The translations under genes were made by a program, and so were the position numbers. A stretch of 64,000 nt of DNA from Hyphodiscus hymeniophilus (Eukaryota > Ascomycota > Leotiomycetes > Helotiales > Hyphodiscaceae): assembly GCA_016508695.1 (NCBI GenBank), contig VNKQ01000011.1:682001-746000 (forward strand), in the 5' to 3' direction. This document shows positions 44,955 through 56,305 of the stretch, one piece after another; position 1 is the stretch's first letter, and the number at the start of each line of letters is the position of its first letter. Under the pieces are notes generated by a model. That model searched no databases. It worked only from the letters and a program-made list of their open reading frames with translations, and was not told where the DNA came from.

Positions 44955-45493
44955 GGCGTTATCAGATTCTTGAGCTTGCTGGCTGAGGGAAAGAAGAGAG
45001 AGAGACAGGAAAAGAGGAAGGAAGAATGCCAGGAGTCTTGCTGAGACAGTTGGGGATGAAAGAACTTTCACCCCACACAATGATTATGATTTTTTACTCA
45101 CCAACTTTCCTTTACAACAGCCGAATGCTTTGTTCGTATGTTAATATCGTAATCGTAAGCGTGAGACCATTGATCAGAGAGGTCTACTAATGATGGGGTA
45201 ATGCGGGGTAAGGAGAAGCTCTCGCTTAATCTCATAATATTACTAATATTAGTAGAGTCGACACGCTGCTTACTCTATACTAAGACAAAAGTATCCATGT
45301 GAATAGCTACTTAGTCGTAGTAAGGCGATCGAAAATGAGTAACGGCAGAAGTCAAAGTATTTTGATTGCCCAATTGCTCGATGAAGACCAAGAAACTAAA
45401 TGACCGGGACTGCAGCTATCACATGCCGCACACAATTCAAATCCGAACAAAATGAAATCTTAGCTTCGACTTTGCCCGTCTTGATTTAAAGCA
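44955..45493. promoter_or_regulatory. divergent promoter, UstYa-like genes 2 and 3
   Basis: 539 bases. CTCGCTTAA at 45221-45229 and the palindrome TACTAATATTAGTA at 45241-45254 (with ATTAGTAG at 45248-45255) repeat the motif pair seen upstream of the precursor; CTACTAAT also occurs near 45184. Confidence 0.5.
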
Positions 45494-46433
45494 ATGTATT
45501 TTTACAGTTCCAAACACCCATCGCTAGGCAAAGGAGAAGCAACAAACGATACTCCAGATTCGGAGACGGAGACCAGCGAAGTGGCCCTCGAGCCAATCGT
45601 CTCGCGACTGCAGAAATGCAAGCGTCTGAAACCATTTGTGATGATTATCATATTTTTAGCAATATCTTTATTCTTTTTACACCCTGTCTTGACTTTGCTG
45701 CTGGAAAGTTCGAAAATACCAGAGCGTCTTCTCCCACATAGTAAGAAAAGAAATTCTTCCAGCAGTCCCGCCTTACTCACTCCTGGAAGTTGCTACAGAG
45801 ACAGTCAGTTTCAGAAATTATTCTGCGTACCAGGATGCTGCGACCTCCGAGAACAAAAAATTGTCGATGGATTTACTCGGACGTGGGTGATACTATCTCC
45901 CTTTCTTTCAGAGGTACTGATTTTTACAGCCGGTAATGGACTTGTCGCCATCAAGAACCCCGAACGCTACGGACTACCTCCGGGGGTCCCGAATCCCCAT
46001 TCGCAATCAAATGTGCAGATTTATGGGATCAGCATGTATCATCAGCTTCACTGCCTTGTATTATTTTCCGTCTACTATCATCGTGTATGCTGACAACTTT
46101 TCAGATGATGATACGTGACGTGTACTGGAGAGCGCTTCGTGGTGAAAGAAACCTAAATATGCCAAGTATTGAAGAACTGGAGGATGTCATTAATCATGTT
46201 AGCCATTGTTTCGACTATATACGGCAAGGAATAATGTGCTCTGGGGATATGACAGTAGAGGCAGCTGCTATTCCGAAACACCCAGATGATGAGCTTGTCA
46301 TCGACGGACTCGGAACTGAACATCATTGTAAAAGCTGGGTATGTCGAATCCATAGATACCCATGACAAATATAGGCTTACCATTATAGCAAGCTTCGAGG
46401 GCTTGGATGGACTCACATCAGCCAGCAAAATGA
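45494..46433 (+). CDS. UstYa/DUF3328-family protein 3
   Basis: Five exons: 45494-45740, 45790-45882, 45930-46057, 46105-46338 and 46389-46433; 248 residues. Membrane segment about 48-70 ('FVMIIIFLAISLFFLHPVL'). The lumenal part shows 'LVAIKNPERYGLPPGVPNP', HQLHC at 151-155 and HVSHC at 187-191, followed by 'FDYIRQGIMCSGDMTVE' and a short C-terminal 'HHCKSW'. All are features of UstYa-type cyclisation proteins. The second and third exons were set so that the 'GPGNGLVAIKNP' block becomes continuous; the acceptor at 45789 is the weaker one. Tail exon 46389-46433 is typical of the family (short, after the Trp codon). Confidence 0.8.
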
Positions 46434-47735
46434 GGTGATGAGAATGTGCTATGCTGTAGGACAATGCATCTACTATTCAGCGAAAAATGAACATAAGACA
46501 GATTTGCAGATATACAACCGCATCAAGTCTCTGACCAGATTTGCGAACTACGGAGTTCGTTTGATTCTGAATCGTACGAATCGAGCGATTGATACTGCTC
46601 TCTTTTATTCTATCAATCAGACCTCTTTAGCACGACTGTATTTTTTTCCTGTTATTGATCTAGCCGTCAGCTCAAAATTACGTCCGGAACTGTTCTCATA
46701 CTAATTACCATATTGATAGGCAAAGACCAATACGTGGTAGAAGTGTATATAAATGCAGTCTCGATATCATATTCAAAAAACATTATTATCTAACAGGGGA
46801 TTTTCGAACGGCTATATTACCGAGATTATCAAGTTCAAGGTGGCGATATTATTATACAAGTATCGGCCCAAGCCTCAGAGTGAGATTAAATAATTACAGC
46901 AAGCCAACGTCGTCTCCCCTTAGACCTTTCTTATCGACGGGAAAATCAATCCCTTACACCAGAAGCCTCGAGGGCAGGCAATTTGGAAACAGTAGCCATA
47001 GTAAACCCGACACGGCGTCTGTCCTGCAAGCCTCACCAACTTAAGAAGCCTCTTATCTTGCAGGTCTTTGCAAACTCTGAATAGGGCGGGCAAGTTCAGG
47101 AAGCATACCTATGGCAACAAGAGTAAGTGGCAAGTCCTTCCGAGAGGACTCGAGCCTGGGGAATAGGGTGCTCTCAGATTTTTCTTTAAACTCCCTTCGA
47201 CTTTGAGTTCTCCAACATCGAAAAATTCCTTCAGCTGCCGAGCAACCGCCTGTTGGCATGAGCTCCATGTGTTGCCTTATCAGGACCAAGGCCAGTCCGC
47301 GTTTTACCCCAATGAAGACTAGTCTCGTTATGGCTAGTTTCCGCCCGGGGCGAAATCTATTGTAACGGCGGAATTGGCTCAAAGGCCGCCGATACGTGAA
47401 TTCCGCCGCTACTGGAGTCTTCAACTCAACACCTTTCCGGTTGATCGCGCTCGTCTTTCATCCTCGATGCTGACTTATCCTAATGGGCGAGCCGTCTGTT
47501 TCTTCCACATGTGCGTCAGGAACGGAGTAGACGCTCGGCCCACGGCCAGAATGGAATTTGTTAACCTTCTGTGTTCAAAATAGCACGGCGGGAGAGGTCA
47601 AGGGTCACAATCTAATTATTGGTTGTTATCTTGAGATATTGGTCTTTCGCTCAATTTTCGTTTACTGAATAGTCAATCATACCACTGGTAGGAAGAAACA
47701 GCTACCTCTTACCCATTGCAGTAGATGTGAATAAA
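46434..47735. other. 1.3 kb without genes
   Basis: A TATATAA element near 46744 and a more GC-rich patch at 46,900-47,600 with unsupported frames. It separates the peptide cluster from the flavocytochrome gene and carries none of the CTCGC/ATTAGTAG pairs. Confidence 0.5.
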
Positions 47736-49367
47736 ATGTTGACAGCAGAAGAAGTTGCCAAACATAACAATGCCCGCTCCTGCTGGGTTGTGATTGAGGG
47801 TCATGCATACGATATCACAGATTTTCTCGATGAGCATCCAGGCGGACGAGCTGTTGTCCTTCAATATGCTGGACAGGTGAGTGGGCAGAACAAAAGAACT
47901 TGATGTGCGCGACCCTGACAGAACACTAGGATGCTACAGAGGAATACATGCCCGTGCATCCACCGGGGACAATAGAGAGAGAACTCCCAGAGGGTATGCC
48001 ATTCCAATATCGAATCACCCCCATCACCCGAAGCGCTTCTACTGACAATCAATAGACAGACACCTTGGCCCGGTGGATCTCACAACCTTTAAGACAAGCA
48101 AGGAGACCTTGACGACTTCCAGCAACACCTATGAAAGCGCCACTCTACCGATTGAGATGTGCATGAACCTAAATGACATGGAGCATGCCGCAAAGAAAGT
48201 CCTCACAGAGCGCGCCTGGATCTACTATTCGTCTGCAGCAGAAGACCTGCGTTCGCACCACAACAATCTCCATGACTGGGACCGCATCTCGTTCCGACCA
48301 CGAATCCTAAGGGACGTTAAGCGTGTCAACATGCATCGGAAGATCCTTGGATTCAATAGTAGCCTGCCCTTTTTCATAGCTCCTGCTGCAATGGCAAGAC
48401 TAGGTCATCCTGATGGTGAGCTCTGTCTTGTCAGAGGGGCTGGGAGACACAATATTCCGTACTGCGTAAGCAACGCGAGTTCAGTCTCACACATGGACCT
48501 TGTGCAGTGCCTTGGTGAGGAGAGAGTAGGTGGGTGTCTGGTGTTTCAACTTTATGTGAAAAAGAACAGACAAGATACGATACAGCATATTCGTCGCGCT
48601 CGAAAATTGGGATTCAAAGCACTCGTTATAACAGTCGATACGGCTGTTGTGGGGATTCGGGAGGAAGACGATAGATATAGAGTGAAAGAAGCACTTTCAA
48701 AGTCCCAGAAGTATGTTCCATTCTGGGAAGCTGGGTCCAAGGACGATGATTTCGTGATACGTGGTGCTCATTCCTCTACACTGAACTGGGATGACATATC
48801 ATGGATCAAGGAAGAATGGGGAAAATCAGGACCGGTTGCTATAAAGGGTGTACAGACGGCCGAAGATGCAAAGATAGCTTGTGAGATGGGAATCAACGGT
48901 ATTTATCTTAGCAACCATGGAGGTCGCCAACTTGACTCCGCGCCTTCATCTTTGAGAACCTTGATCGAAATGCGGAAATTCTGCCCCGAAGTCTTTGATA
49001 AGTGCGATGTCCTTGTTGACGGAGGAGTTCGTAGGTCAAGAGATGCTCTTAAAGCTCTTTGTCTGGGCGCGACGGCGGTGGGATTCGGGAGGCCTTTTAT
49101 GTATGCACTTAGTGCGTATGGAACTGAGGGTGTCGTGAAAGTTATTCAAAGTAAGGGTCTATTTTTCTCCCCTAGGTTTAATATTCCCAGTAAAAAGATA
49201 TCTGACATTTATTACTAGTGCTTCGTGATGAACTGGAAACGTCGATGCGACTGCTGGGCGTCACGAGTTTGGATCAATTGCGACCGCATATGGTTAATAC
49301 GAGGGAATTGGAGACTTGTAGTATGCTAGATATTCCGGAATTTGGAGCTGGTACACTGAAATTGTGA
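47736..49367 (+). CDS. flavocytochrome b2-like FMN-dependent 2-hydroxyacid dehydrogenase
   Basis: Exons 47736-47876, 47930-47993, 48056-49150 and 49219-49367; 482 residues. An N-terminal cytochrome b5 domain has HPGG (His34) and a second haem ligand likely His57. The FMN barrel follows: 'RISFRPRILRDV', 'PFFIAPAAMARLGHPDGE', 'FQLYVKKNR', 'ALVITVDT', 'GVQTAEDAKIACEMGINGIYLSNHGGRQLD' (landmark, catalytic His in SNHGGRQLD) and 'VLVDGGVRRSRDALKALCLGA'. L-lactate dehydrogenase (cytochrome b2) is the best-known member. I see no mitochondrial presequence, so a cytosolic enzyme acting on another 2-hydroxyacid is possible. Its position beside the peptide cluster may be chance. Confidence 0.83.
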
Positions 49368-50423
49368 AATGGGAGGCTTGAATAGGCAAGGAAAACTATC
49401 ATCTTTAAAAACATATGGTTGTTCAGTTGCTGAAATGAACGGCCAATTTAAGTGTGTTTCCCCGTTAATGCGTTTCTAGGAGCTTTATAAAACATGTCAT
49501 CAGTACTAACCCTTCCACAAAGTTGGTAGCATTGCCGAGACTTGAACATAAAATTATTGACTTGTATAAAGAGATAAAGGAAGTTGACGGGATAAAATAT
49601 ATCGCGAGGCTTAGCTTCACTTTCCCTCTTCAACATTAGCAAAGCGTACTCATTTACGAATATGACAATCTTTGCAGACATTCAAGAAACTCGTACTACT
49701 CGGCTGAGCAATGCAAGCCATGTATGACAATGAAAAGGGTTTGTCCTACCTCGAACCCCACCGCAATATACCAACGAGTCCAAAGAGATCGGATCAAGCG
49801 GCTTATAAGATGATCCCCACCGCGTTCCTCTTTCCACCGAATTCCGCAGTTCCACGGAGCCAGCATTAGGGCCAATGATACGCCATGTTTATTACTATGG
49901 GATGCTCATAGCGCAGCCTATAGTGATTATCGAGACAAAGCGATTTTGAGTTTGGAATCGTTAATGTCAAGCATAAAATAGTCGTCGAGAAGAAAAGTTC
50001 AAGAACGTGGATGTGATTGCTGGCTTTACAGTATTTGTTAAATCAAATTTCATGGTAAAGACGAGTTGTACAACCATTAATAGTAACTTGCAAAAGGAAT
50101 ACTTTTCTAGATAACAAAACAATGTTCATAAAATTGTGCAACGGTCGTCACGGTGATTTCTCCATTATAAAAGGAGCTAACAGGAGAGACCTACTGCCGA
50201 GGGTTTCGGTAGCACAGTCTTCCACCTCGTTTAATAAGCCAACATGGGCAGATCTGCTTCTCATTCCCCTTTAATCACCCAGCTATTCCAAAAAGGAAAC
50301 GAAAGTATAAACTCTCTACGGCATCTCTTGGCTCTGTTTACCGCGAAGCAAAATTCATCGGTCAGTGAGTCAAATGTTATTGAAGTAACTTTGCGCTTAT
50401 CGCCGACTGCAGCTTTCGAAATC
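49368..50423. other. intergenic, promoter side of PEX11-like gene
   Basis: About 1 kb. An in-frame ATG at 50244 would lengthen the PEX11-like protein by 60 residues that have no family counterpart, so this part is more likely leader. Confidence 0.45.
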
Positions 50424-51272
50424 ATGACCATAGTCAAATCTTCTGAATCACCCGCGATATTCCCAGGAAGAAACCCGAGTCAGTTGATCGCGTACACCTA
50501 CCACACCAGTGCAGGGCGTGACAAGCTTCTCCGCGCGGTACGAAACCTCGCTGGCCTCCTCGAGTGGGTGCTGCAACGATCACATACGAAAAAGCAGCGA
50601 TGGTCGCGCTTGATACTGTCACTTAATCTCATCAAAAAGCATGTAGGCCTCAATGCGAAGTTAGCAAGAGGTTCTATGATTCTTGGCTTTTTCCACTTCG
50701 CGGCTATTGCTGCAAAAAAGAGCCAGGGGAAAGACAAGGTACAGCAAGACCTTCTTGTGGGAAAGCTGCTGAGTTTTGGAGTTTTTGCGACGCTCGATCT
50801 TTTGTGTTTTGTAAGCTTTTCTGTTGTGGGACTCCGGTTGTAACGAGCAAAAGTTGACAAACGCTTCTATAGTTTGATGCTGTGGGCATTATGACATTAC
50901 CCAATGCCGCTGCTGTTCAGAGAAAGGCATATGAAGCTTCATTTTGTGGCGTGCTCTTTAACGCAGTATCGGCATTATACAGTCTCGTTGAAGTGCGAAA
51001 GAGGGAGCATGCTAAAGCTATTGACTTCAATAACAAATTAGAGGAAAATGTTTTGGAAGCGTGGGTACCATTCTGCTCTACAAGGACAAGTAGAACTTTG
51101 ACTGATACAATACCTCCTCGCTAGACTCTGGCCCGAAGTTCTCATAAAGCTAGTTGTCGATCTTTGTGACCTCATGGCTTCAATTTCTGCTCTTGGATAC
51201 ATCAACTTTAACGAGGGTTCTATAGGACTGATGGGGGCAGTTGGAAGTGTGATAAGCTTGTGTAATGTCTAG
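50424..51272 (+). CDS. PEX11: PEX11-like peroxisome proliferation protein
   Basis: Exons 50424-50810, 50873-51060 and 51125-51272; 240 residues. The N-terminal amphipathic block 'LIAYTYHTSAGRDKLLRAVRNLAGLLEW' is the PEX11 signature. The membrane-associated regions 'GFFHFAAIAA', 'LLSFGVFATLDLLCF' and a C-terminal hydrophobic end follow. PEX11 bends and elongates the peroxisome membrane before fission. ATG 50424 gives the usual N-terminus; ATG 50244 in the same frame is the alternative. It resembles the extra PEX11 paralogues of filamentous fungi rather than a clear one-to-one homologue. Confidence 0.75.
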
Positions 51273-51595
51273 GTTGTGATAAGTTATAATCGAGAATGGC
51301 ACGATAAAGAAGCGGCTTGTTTCGTGACCAGTTGATCATTAACCATCAGAAGGACTGTCATTGTTCCGGGACTTGCAAGCACAATAGCTTCATTGAAGGT
51401 TTCTACAGTAATGTTTTCGAATTCATATTCGTGTTCAACGAGTGCGTATTAAGTGTATGGGTATTTGATAATGTATTTGGGAATTGCTAAAAGAAACAAA
51501 TGCCAGAATAGTATTGAATTATATCCGGTCGAACTTGTTATGTTTGCGTCTACTTCATCTTCTTCTCCACGTCCCTCCGCTCATAATGGCACCCC
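51273..51595. other. intergenic, convergent 3' ends
   Basis: 323 bases between stops; nothing recognised. Confidence 0.6.
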
Positions 51596-52770
51596 TCAGC
51601 CCAGCACTTTCGCTGTGTAGCCACCATCCTCAACACCACCCAATTTGACCGTGAGAAGATTCCTCCTCAGAATCTCAGCTTTCCTCTGCAGAAGTTCGTT
51701 CACATCCCACTATTTCAGTCAAGTGTTTTATCTCAGCCTAAGGTGCTACAGCACAACCTGGAGTTGATTGACATTGATATATAAGAAATACCAAAAAGCA
51801 GAAGAACTTACGTTGGCAGCGGTATACCTCCCACTCATGAACTCGGCCTGGTCAGTAGCCGCCCAATTGATTACGGCGCCTGCCAGCTCGGGCGTATCTT
51901 TGGCGTAGAAATGATACATTTCATCCACCATGTCGGTGGCGAAGATTCCTGGGTGAACAGCGATGGCTTGGACTGTCAAGAATTCGGTGCTCTCAGCGTG
52001 AGCGAAGGCGGCCATCTGGGTGATGCTAAGTTTAGAGAGCGAGTAGCCCGACTCGCCAGGGTTGACAATGAAGCTTGTACCTGAGGTGATGTAGACAATG
52101 TACCTCTTGCGCGGCTTATCCCTGGTAACGGGTGAGGAGAGCGAGAGGAAGTTCTTAGTCAAGAGCATGGTACCTCGTATGTTGGTCGTCAAGTCAGTCT
52201 CCCACCATTTGTGGCTGTCGCATGAAGCTAGGTATTGGCCTGAAGATGCAAGTGATCCTGCGTTGCTGACGAGGATGTCCACGCCTTCCGGGAAGTGGTC
52301 GGCGATGGTCTTGAAGGCTGCCACCACGGATGATTCCTTGCTAATGTCGAGCTCCAGTGCCAGAATTTCTATCAGCGGATTCGTACTTCTAACATTGGCT
52401 ACCGTTTCGTTCAGAGTGGATGCTTCGCGCGCAGTGATGATGAGGGCGCGGGCGCCGGCGAGGGCAAAGGCTGGGACGATTCCCTGTCATGCAGTCATAT
52501 ATATGGCATGAATCTAGTTTGAGTAGAGGCTTTGCGTGACATAGTGCTGAGACGAGTCGATTTAAGAACTTATATGGAAAAAGGTTGGACACTTACATCT
52601 TTGCCTATTCCTCTTGATGCTCCGGTGATGAGAACGACCTTGCCTTTCTGTGAGAGGGCTGTCTGGCCCGGATTGATGGCTGGGTAGACATCACGATAAA
52701 TGCCTTGAGTAAAACAGCCATGTACGGTCAAGTCGTGTTCATTCGCGCTCATATGAATGACTTGAGCCAT
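51596..52770 (-). CDS. short-chain dehydrogenase/reductase 1
   Basis: Exons 52597-52770, 51812-52483 and 51596-51709 on the minus strand; 319 residues. After about 40 extra residues the Rossmann motif 'VVLITGASRGIG' appears, then 'NAG', 'YITSGTS' and the active-site 'YSLSK', 'VHPGIFATDM'. The N-terminal extension and the C-terminal helix (WDVNELLQRKAEILRRNLLTVKLGG, landmark) fit a fungal SDR group often annotated as NAD(P)-binding proteins of unknown substrate. It is transcribed away from SDR 2 from a common promoter. Confidence 0.8.
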
Positions 52771-53263
52771 AATGTTGACCTAGGAACTTAATGTTTGTTT
52801 CGACAGGCAGTCTAGAGAGACTTCAGCGATGTTCACTTACACTGATGTTACGATTAAATATGTATTGAGCGCATTGCGGCGTGGGATACTGTTAGGTTCA
52901 TGAAGACAGGTGGAATTTCTGGTCCTAATATCTGGACAGGGAAAACAATGGCGTGAATGCTCAGAACTACAGTATCGTCGGGTGATGCGTTTTGATTAAC
53001 TTACAAGCATAGACGGACCGAGTGTCGGAACAACGCCCGTGACATTAGGACCCTTCTGTGCGAAGTCAATTACCTCTCAGGGGCCTTCTTGTTCTTTCAC
53101 AGTCGACTTTGTGCCAAATAACGACAGCCAGCGGATGGCGGAGCTGGCTGAGGCGGAGGCGGAAGCGGAAGCAGCAGTAGTTACGTTTATAATTGCCGCC
53201 ACTCGCCAGCGATATTTCTATTATGGACCTGAATTTCCAAGATAAAGAAAGCCTTTGAACTTT
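52771..53263. promoter_or_regulatory. divergent promoter of the two SDR genes, CGG-rich
   Basis: 493 bases. At 53132-53175 there are five CGG triplets at spacings of 6-8 bases (GCGGATGGCGGAGCTGG, then AGGCGGAGGCGGAAGCGG), as expected for binding of Zn2Cys6 regulators, one of which is encoded 4 kb to the right. Confidence 0.5.
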
Positions 53264-54253
53264 ATGGCATCTTTGAAAGGCAAAGTGGTAAGCATTCGCC
53301 TAATCATTTGAAAGACCGAACTTCAAACCGCTTGTAAGATAGGAATTGCTTACGAATTGGATTCAGATTGCATTGACTGGTGGTGCGAGTGGCATTGGCT
53401 TGGAGACCGCCAAGTTGCTAGCAAGTCGAGGTGCTATCTTATCAATTGCAGACATCAACCAGCAGGGATTGGATGATGCAATTAAAGTGCTGCCTGGGGG
53501 CAACAACAAGCATATTACAACTGTTGTGGATGTCCGCAAAGCATCTGAAGTCGACGCATGGATTGAGAAGACCCTGCAGCAACTTGGTAAGATTGACAGC
53601 GGGGTAAATATTGCTGGTGTAGCTCGACTGGATACACCGGTTGCACAGGAGACTGATGTCAACTGGGATTTTATGATGGATGTCAATAGCAGGGGTGTTT
53701 TCCATTGCATGAGAGCCCAGTTGAATCATATGAAAGATGGAGGAAGTATTGTAAGTCCTGATCATTTTCATACCACTATGTAGCAGAAGGCGGACCAATC
53801 GCAGGACTCGAATGACTGAAAGCTTAATATCTTATGATTCATGTTTAGGTTAACGCTGCAAGCATCTCAGCCATGACTGGCTGTCCAACGCATGCCTTAT
53901 ACGCTGCTTCCAAGGCCGTCGTCGTTAGCTTGACTAAATCGGTAGCAAGGGAAGTGGGCAGTCGTAATATCCGTGTCAACTCTGTAGCACCAGGTAAGTA
54001 CTGTAATTTGATTTTCCGTGCTTCTACTTTTACATCTTGCTGATGGCCCGAACACCCGACAGGTACAGTCAAGACTCCGTTGTTGGATTCATTTGAAAAG
54101 AAATGGGGCCACAAAACACCCACTGATGGCGCCTGTTTTGACCGCCAAGCCCACCCATTAGAGATTGCCAATGTCTTCGCCTTTCTCGTCAGTGATGATG
54201 CCTCCTTCGTTACAGGGACCACATATCTGGTTGATGGTGGCTTCATGGCTTGA
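53264..54253 (+). CDS. short-chain dehydrogenase/reductase 2
   Basis: Exons 53264-53287, 53367-53750, 53849-53993 and 54063-54253; 247 residues, the classical SDR size. 'ALTGGASGIG', 'DVRKASEV', 'NIAGV', catalytic Ser in 'NAASISAMTG', 'YAASK', 'RVNSVAPGTVKTP' and 'TGTTYLVDGGFMA' are all in place. Its first exon codes only eight residues. This is a 3-oxoacyl reductase-like/classical SDR; substrate unknown. Confidence 0.85.
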
Positions 54254-54694
54254 CATTGAAGAAAATATGGACATTGGATGAGGGCTTCATACATCAATTC
54301 GCAGCCCCAGGCACGATAGTGCATAGTATCATATGTCTTTCCAATAGATAGAAACATTTACAAGTTCTCGAAAGTAAAAGTGTTCCACTTTGGTACTTGC
54401 GTGTTGAAGCTTGTAGTTCCTAGATTTTGAATAGTCTTCTATGGATCTGTAACCACGATTCAAATAAGTATATAAGTGCTATCATATGTAAGTGTCTTCT
54501 ACGATATAACTACAGTATAGGAGCCGCACAAGTACACTAGAGCCTAAACCTGTGATTAAAAGCACTACTGTATGAATTCAAGCATTCTGTAGATGTATAA
54601 GGAGTGTCCATGAAACACTGATACGCGAAGTACGACATTGTTTTGCATTCCATTCCTACTTAGTTCCCTCTTGCTTGTTTTCAGAGGAAGATAT
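54254..54694. other. intergenic, convergent 3' ends
   Basis: 441 bases between stops; A/T-rich, nothing recognised. Confidence 0.6.
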
Positions 54695-56305
54695 CTATAC
54701 ATGTTGAACATCCTCCACAGTTTCCACGATTGTCTTTCCCTCACCATTCAAGTGCAATTTGCCTGTGATATGGTGTGAGGCATCAATGTGAATGTCTTCT
54801 TGGAGGAGAACCACGAGATCATCGTCCCCAAACAAGAGAGCCACTTCCTCCAAACTCTTGCCCTGCGTGTCAGGAAAGTACCAGAAGATAACGTTGCCAG
54901 TGACGACCGTGATGCATATGAAGATCAAGAAAAACTTCCACCCGAGATTGGCGATTGCTGTTGAGCTGCTTTGACTCCACATGATACTGACACAGGCGTA
55001 GGTCACCGTCTGCAACGTCGCGCCTTTCGCTCGGAGGTGTGTTGGGTAGAACTCGGCTGCCCAGTATGCCAAAGGTCCTTCAACCAAAGCTGCCGAAAAG
55101 ACCTCGAAGATATATATCAATGCAACTCCGGCTATCTGCGCCGACTTGTTCGAGGCAACGTCCAAAAAGGAGGCAGTGACGGCTGTGTAGCAGGAGAGGA
55201 CAACGACCATGACAAACAGACCCCCACCAACCATGGAAGGACGTCGGAGATGGTCTGTAAAGAAAATAGAGGCAAAAAGGCCAGGCATAACTGCTGCGAA
55301 GAAGCCTGATTGAATAAGAAGTTGTTTGGTGGAGTCAAAGCCCAAATTGCTCAGCAGAACCGTGGCATAGATAGAGATGGCCAAGTTACCACTAGACAAG
55401 ACTGCAAAGCCGATGAAGACGGTCATCCACATCCGTTTTCGGAACGATGGCCTCCGGAACATATCAAGCCAGGAGGATGGTAGAGTACGATCCAGCTCGA
55501 TCTGCTTGGTCATCTGGAAGAGCTCGATTTCTGCAAAGCGATGTTCTGTGTCTCCAGGGGCTGAATGGAGACTACGCACAATCTTCCTGGCGCTTGCGAC
55601 GCGTCCTTTCATCAAAAGATACCTTGGAGACTCAGGAATCCACCATAGACCCGAGAGAAGAATAATGGGTGGGAGAACGCCAATCGCCTGCGGACCGCGC
55701 CATGCACTGATGGAGTTGATGGGAAGGTCTAGGAAGAATCCAACGCCCACATAGCCCGAGATTAGGTATCCCATGGAGACCGCAACCGAATGGCACTGAG
55801 CAAATGCACCGCGCACCTCGGGGGGCACGACCTCGATGATCCATAGAGGAACTGACATCAAAAGCATAAAGGCTCCGAAGCCGCTGGTGAATCGAAATAC
55901 AATGAACATAGCGATGTTCACCGAACCAGCACAAAGCGCAGCAGAAACGATGACAATGATGGCACCGGTATAAATTGAAATCTTTCGGCCCCAGCGGTCT
56001 CCGACGAAATTGCTGAAGAAGGAACCAAAGACACCGCCGGTGTAGTAGAGTGATGAACAAGCTCCGAGGAGTGCTGTAGAATGCGGACTTTGGTCTAAGC
56101 CCATATATCTGTAGAACGATGGCTGTCCAATAGTAGTGCCGATGACTCCAGCGCTATAGGAGTAGCTGAGGGAGCCCATCATGATGATGATGATGCAAAA
56201 GACCATGCGAGGTCCAAAATGGCGTTTTCGCTTCTCCGTGGCGAGGCTGGTCTCACCGGTCTGTGACTCGGCAACCGTCGATACATCAGGGTTTGCATCC
56301 TCCAT
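54695..56305 (-). CDS. MFS sugar-porter-family transporter
   Basis: Single-exon frame of 536 residues. Twelve hydrophobic segments with the sugar-porter signatures: 'NFVGDRWGRKIS' between helices 2 and 3, 'PESPRYLLMKGR' after helix 6, 'EGPLAYWAAEFYPTHLRAKG' and 'FPDTQGKSLEEV' after helix 12. It probably imports a sugar, polyol or quinate-like compound with protons at the plasma membrane. The His-Leu-rich tail is longer than usual. Its location between SDRs and a regulator suggests that it feeds the neighbouring enzymes. Confidence 0.85.
   Translation of the reverse strand: MEDANPDVSTVAESQTGETSLATEKRKRHFGPRMVFCIIIIMMGSLSYSYSAGVIGTTIGQPSFYRYMGLDQSPHSTALLGACSSLYYTGGVFGSFFSNFVGDRWGRKISIYTGAIIVIVSAALCAGSVNIAMFIVFRFTSGFGAFMLLMSVPLWIIEVVPPEVRGAFAQCHSVAVSMGYLISGYVGVGFFLDLPINSISAWRGPQAIGVLPPIILLSGLWWIPESPRYLLMKGRVASARKIVRSLHSAPGDTEHRFAEIELFQMTKQIELDRTLPSSWLDMFRRPSFRKRMWMTVFIGFAVLSSGNLAISIYATVLLSNLGFDSTKQLLIQSGFFAAVMPGLFASIFFTDHLRRPSMVGGGLFVMVVVLSCYTAVTASFLDVASNKSAQIAGVALIYIFEVFSAALVEGPLAYWAAEFYPTHLRAKGATLQTVTYACVSIMWSQSSSTAIANLGWKFFLIFICITVVTGNVIFWYFPDTQGKSLEEVALLFGDDDLVVLLQEDIHIDASHHITGKLHLNGEGKTIVETVEDVQHV

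Noticed and set aside
47053..47583. Frames in the GC-rich patch before the flavocytochrome gene
   Set aside because: Short, on both strands, no motif; probably composition.
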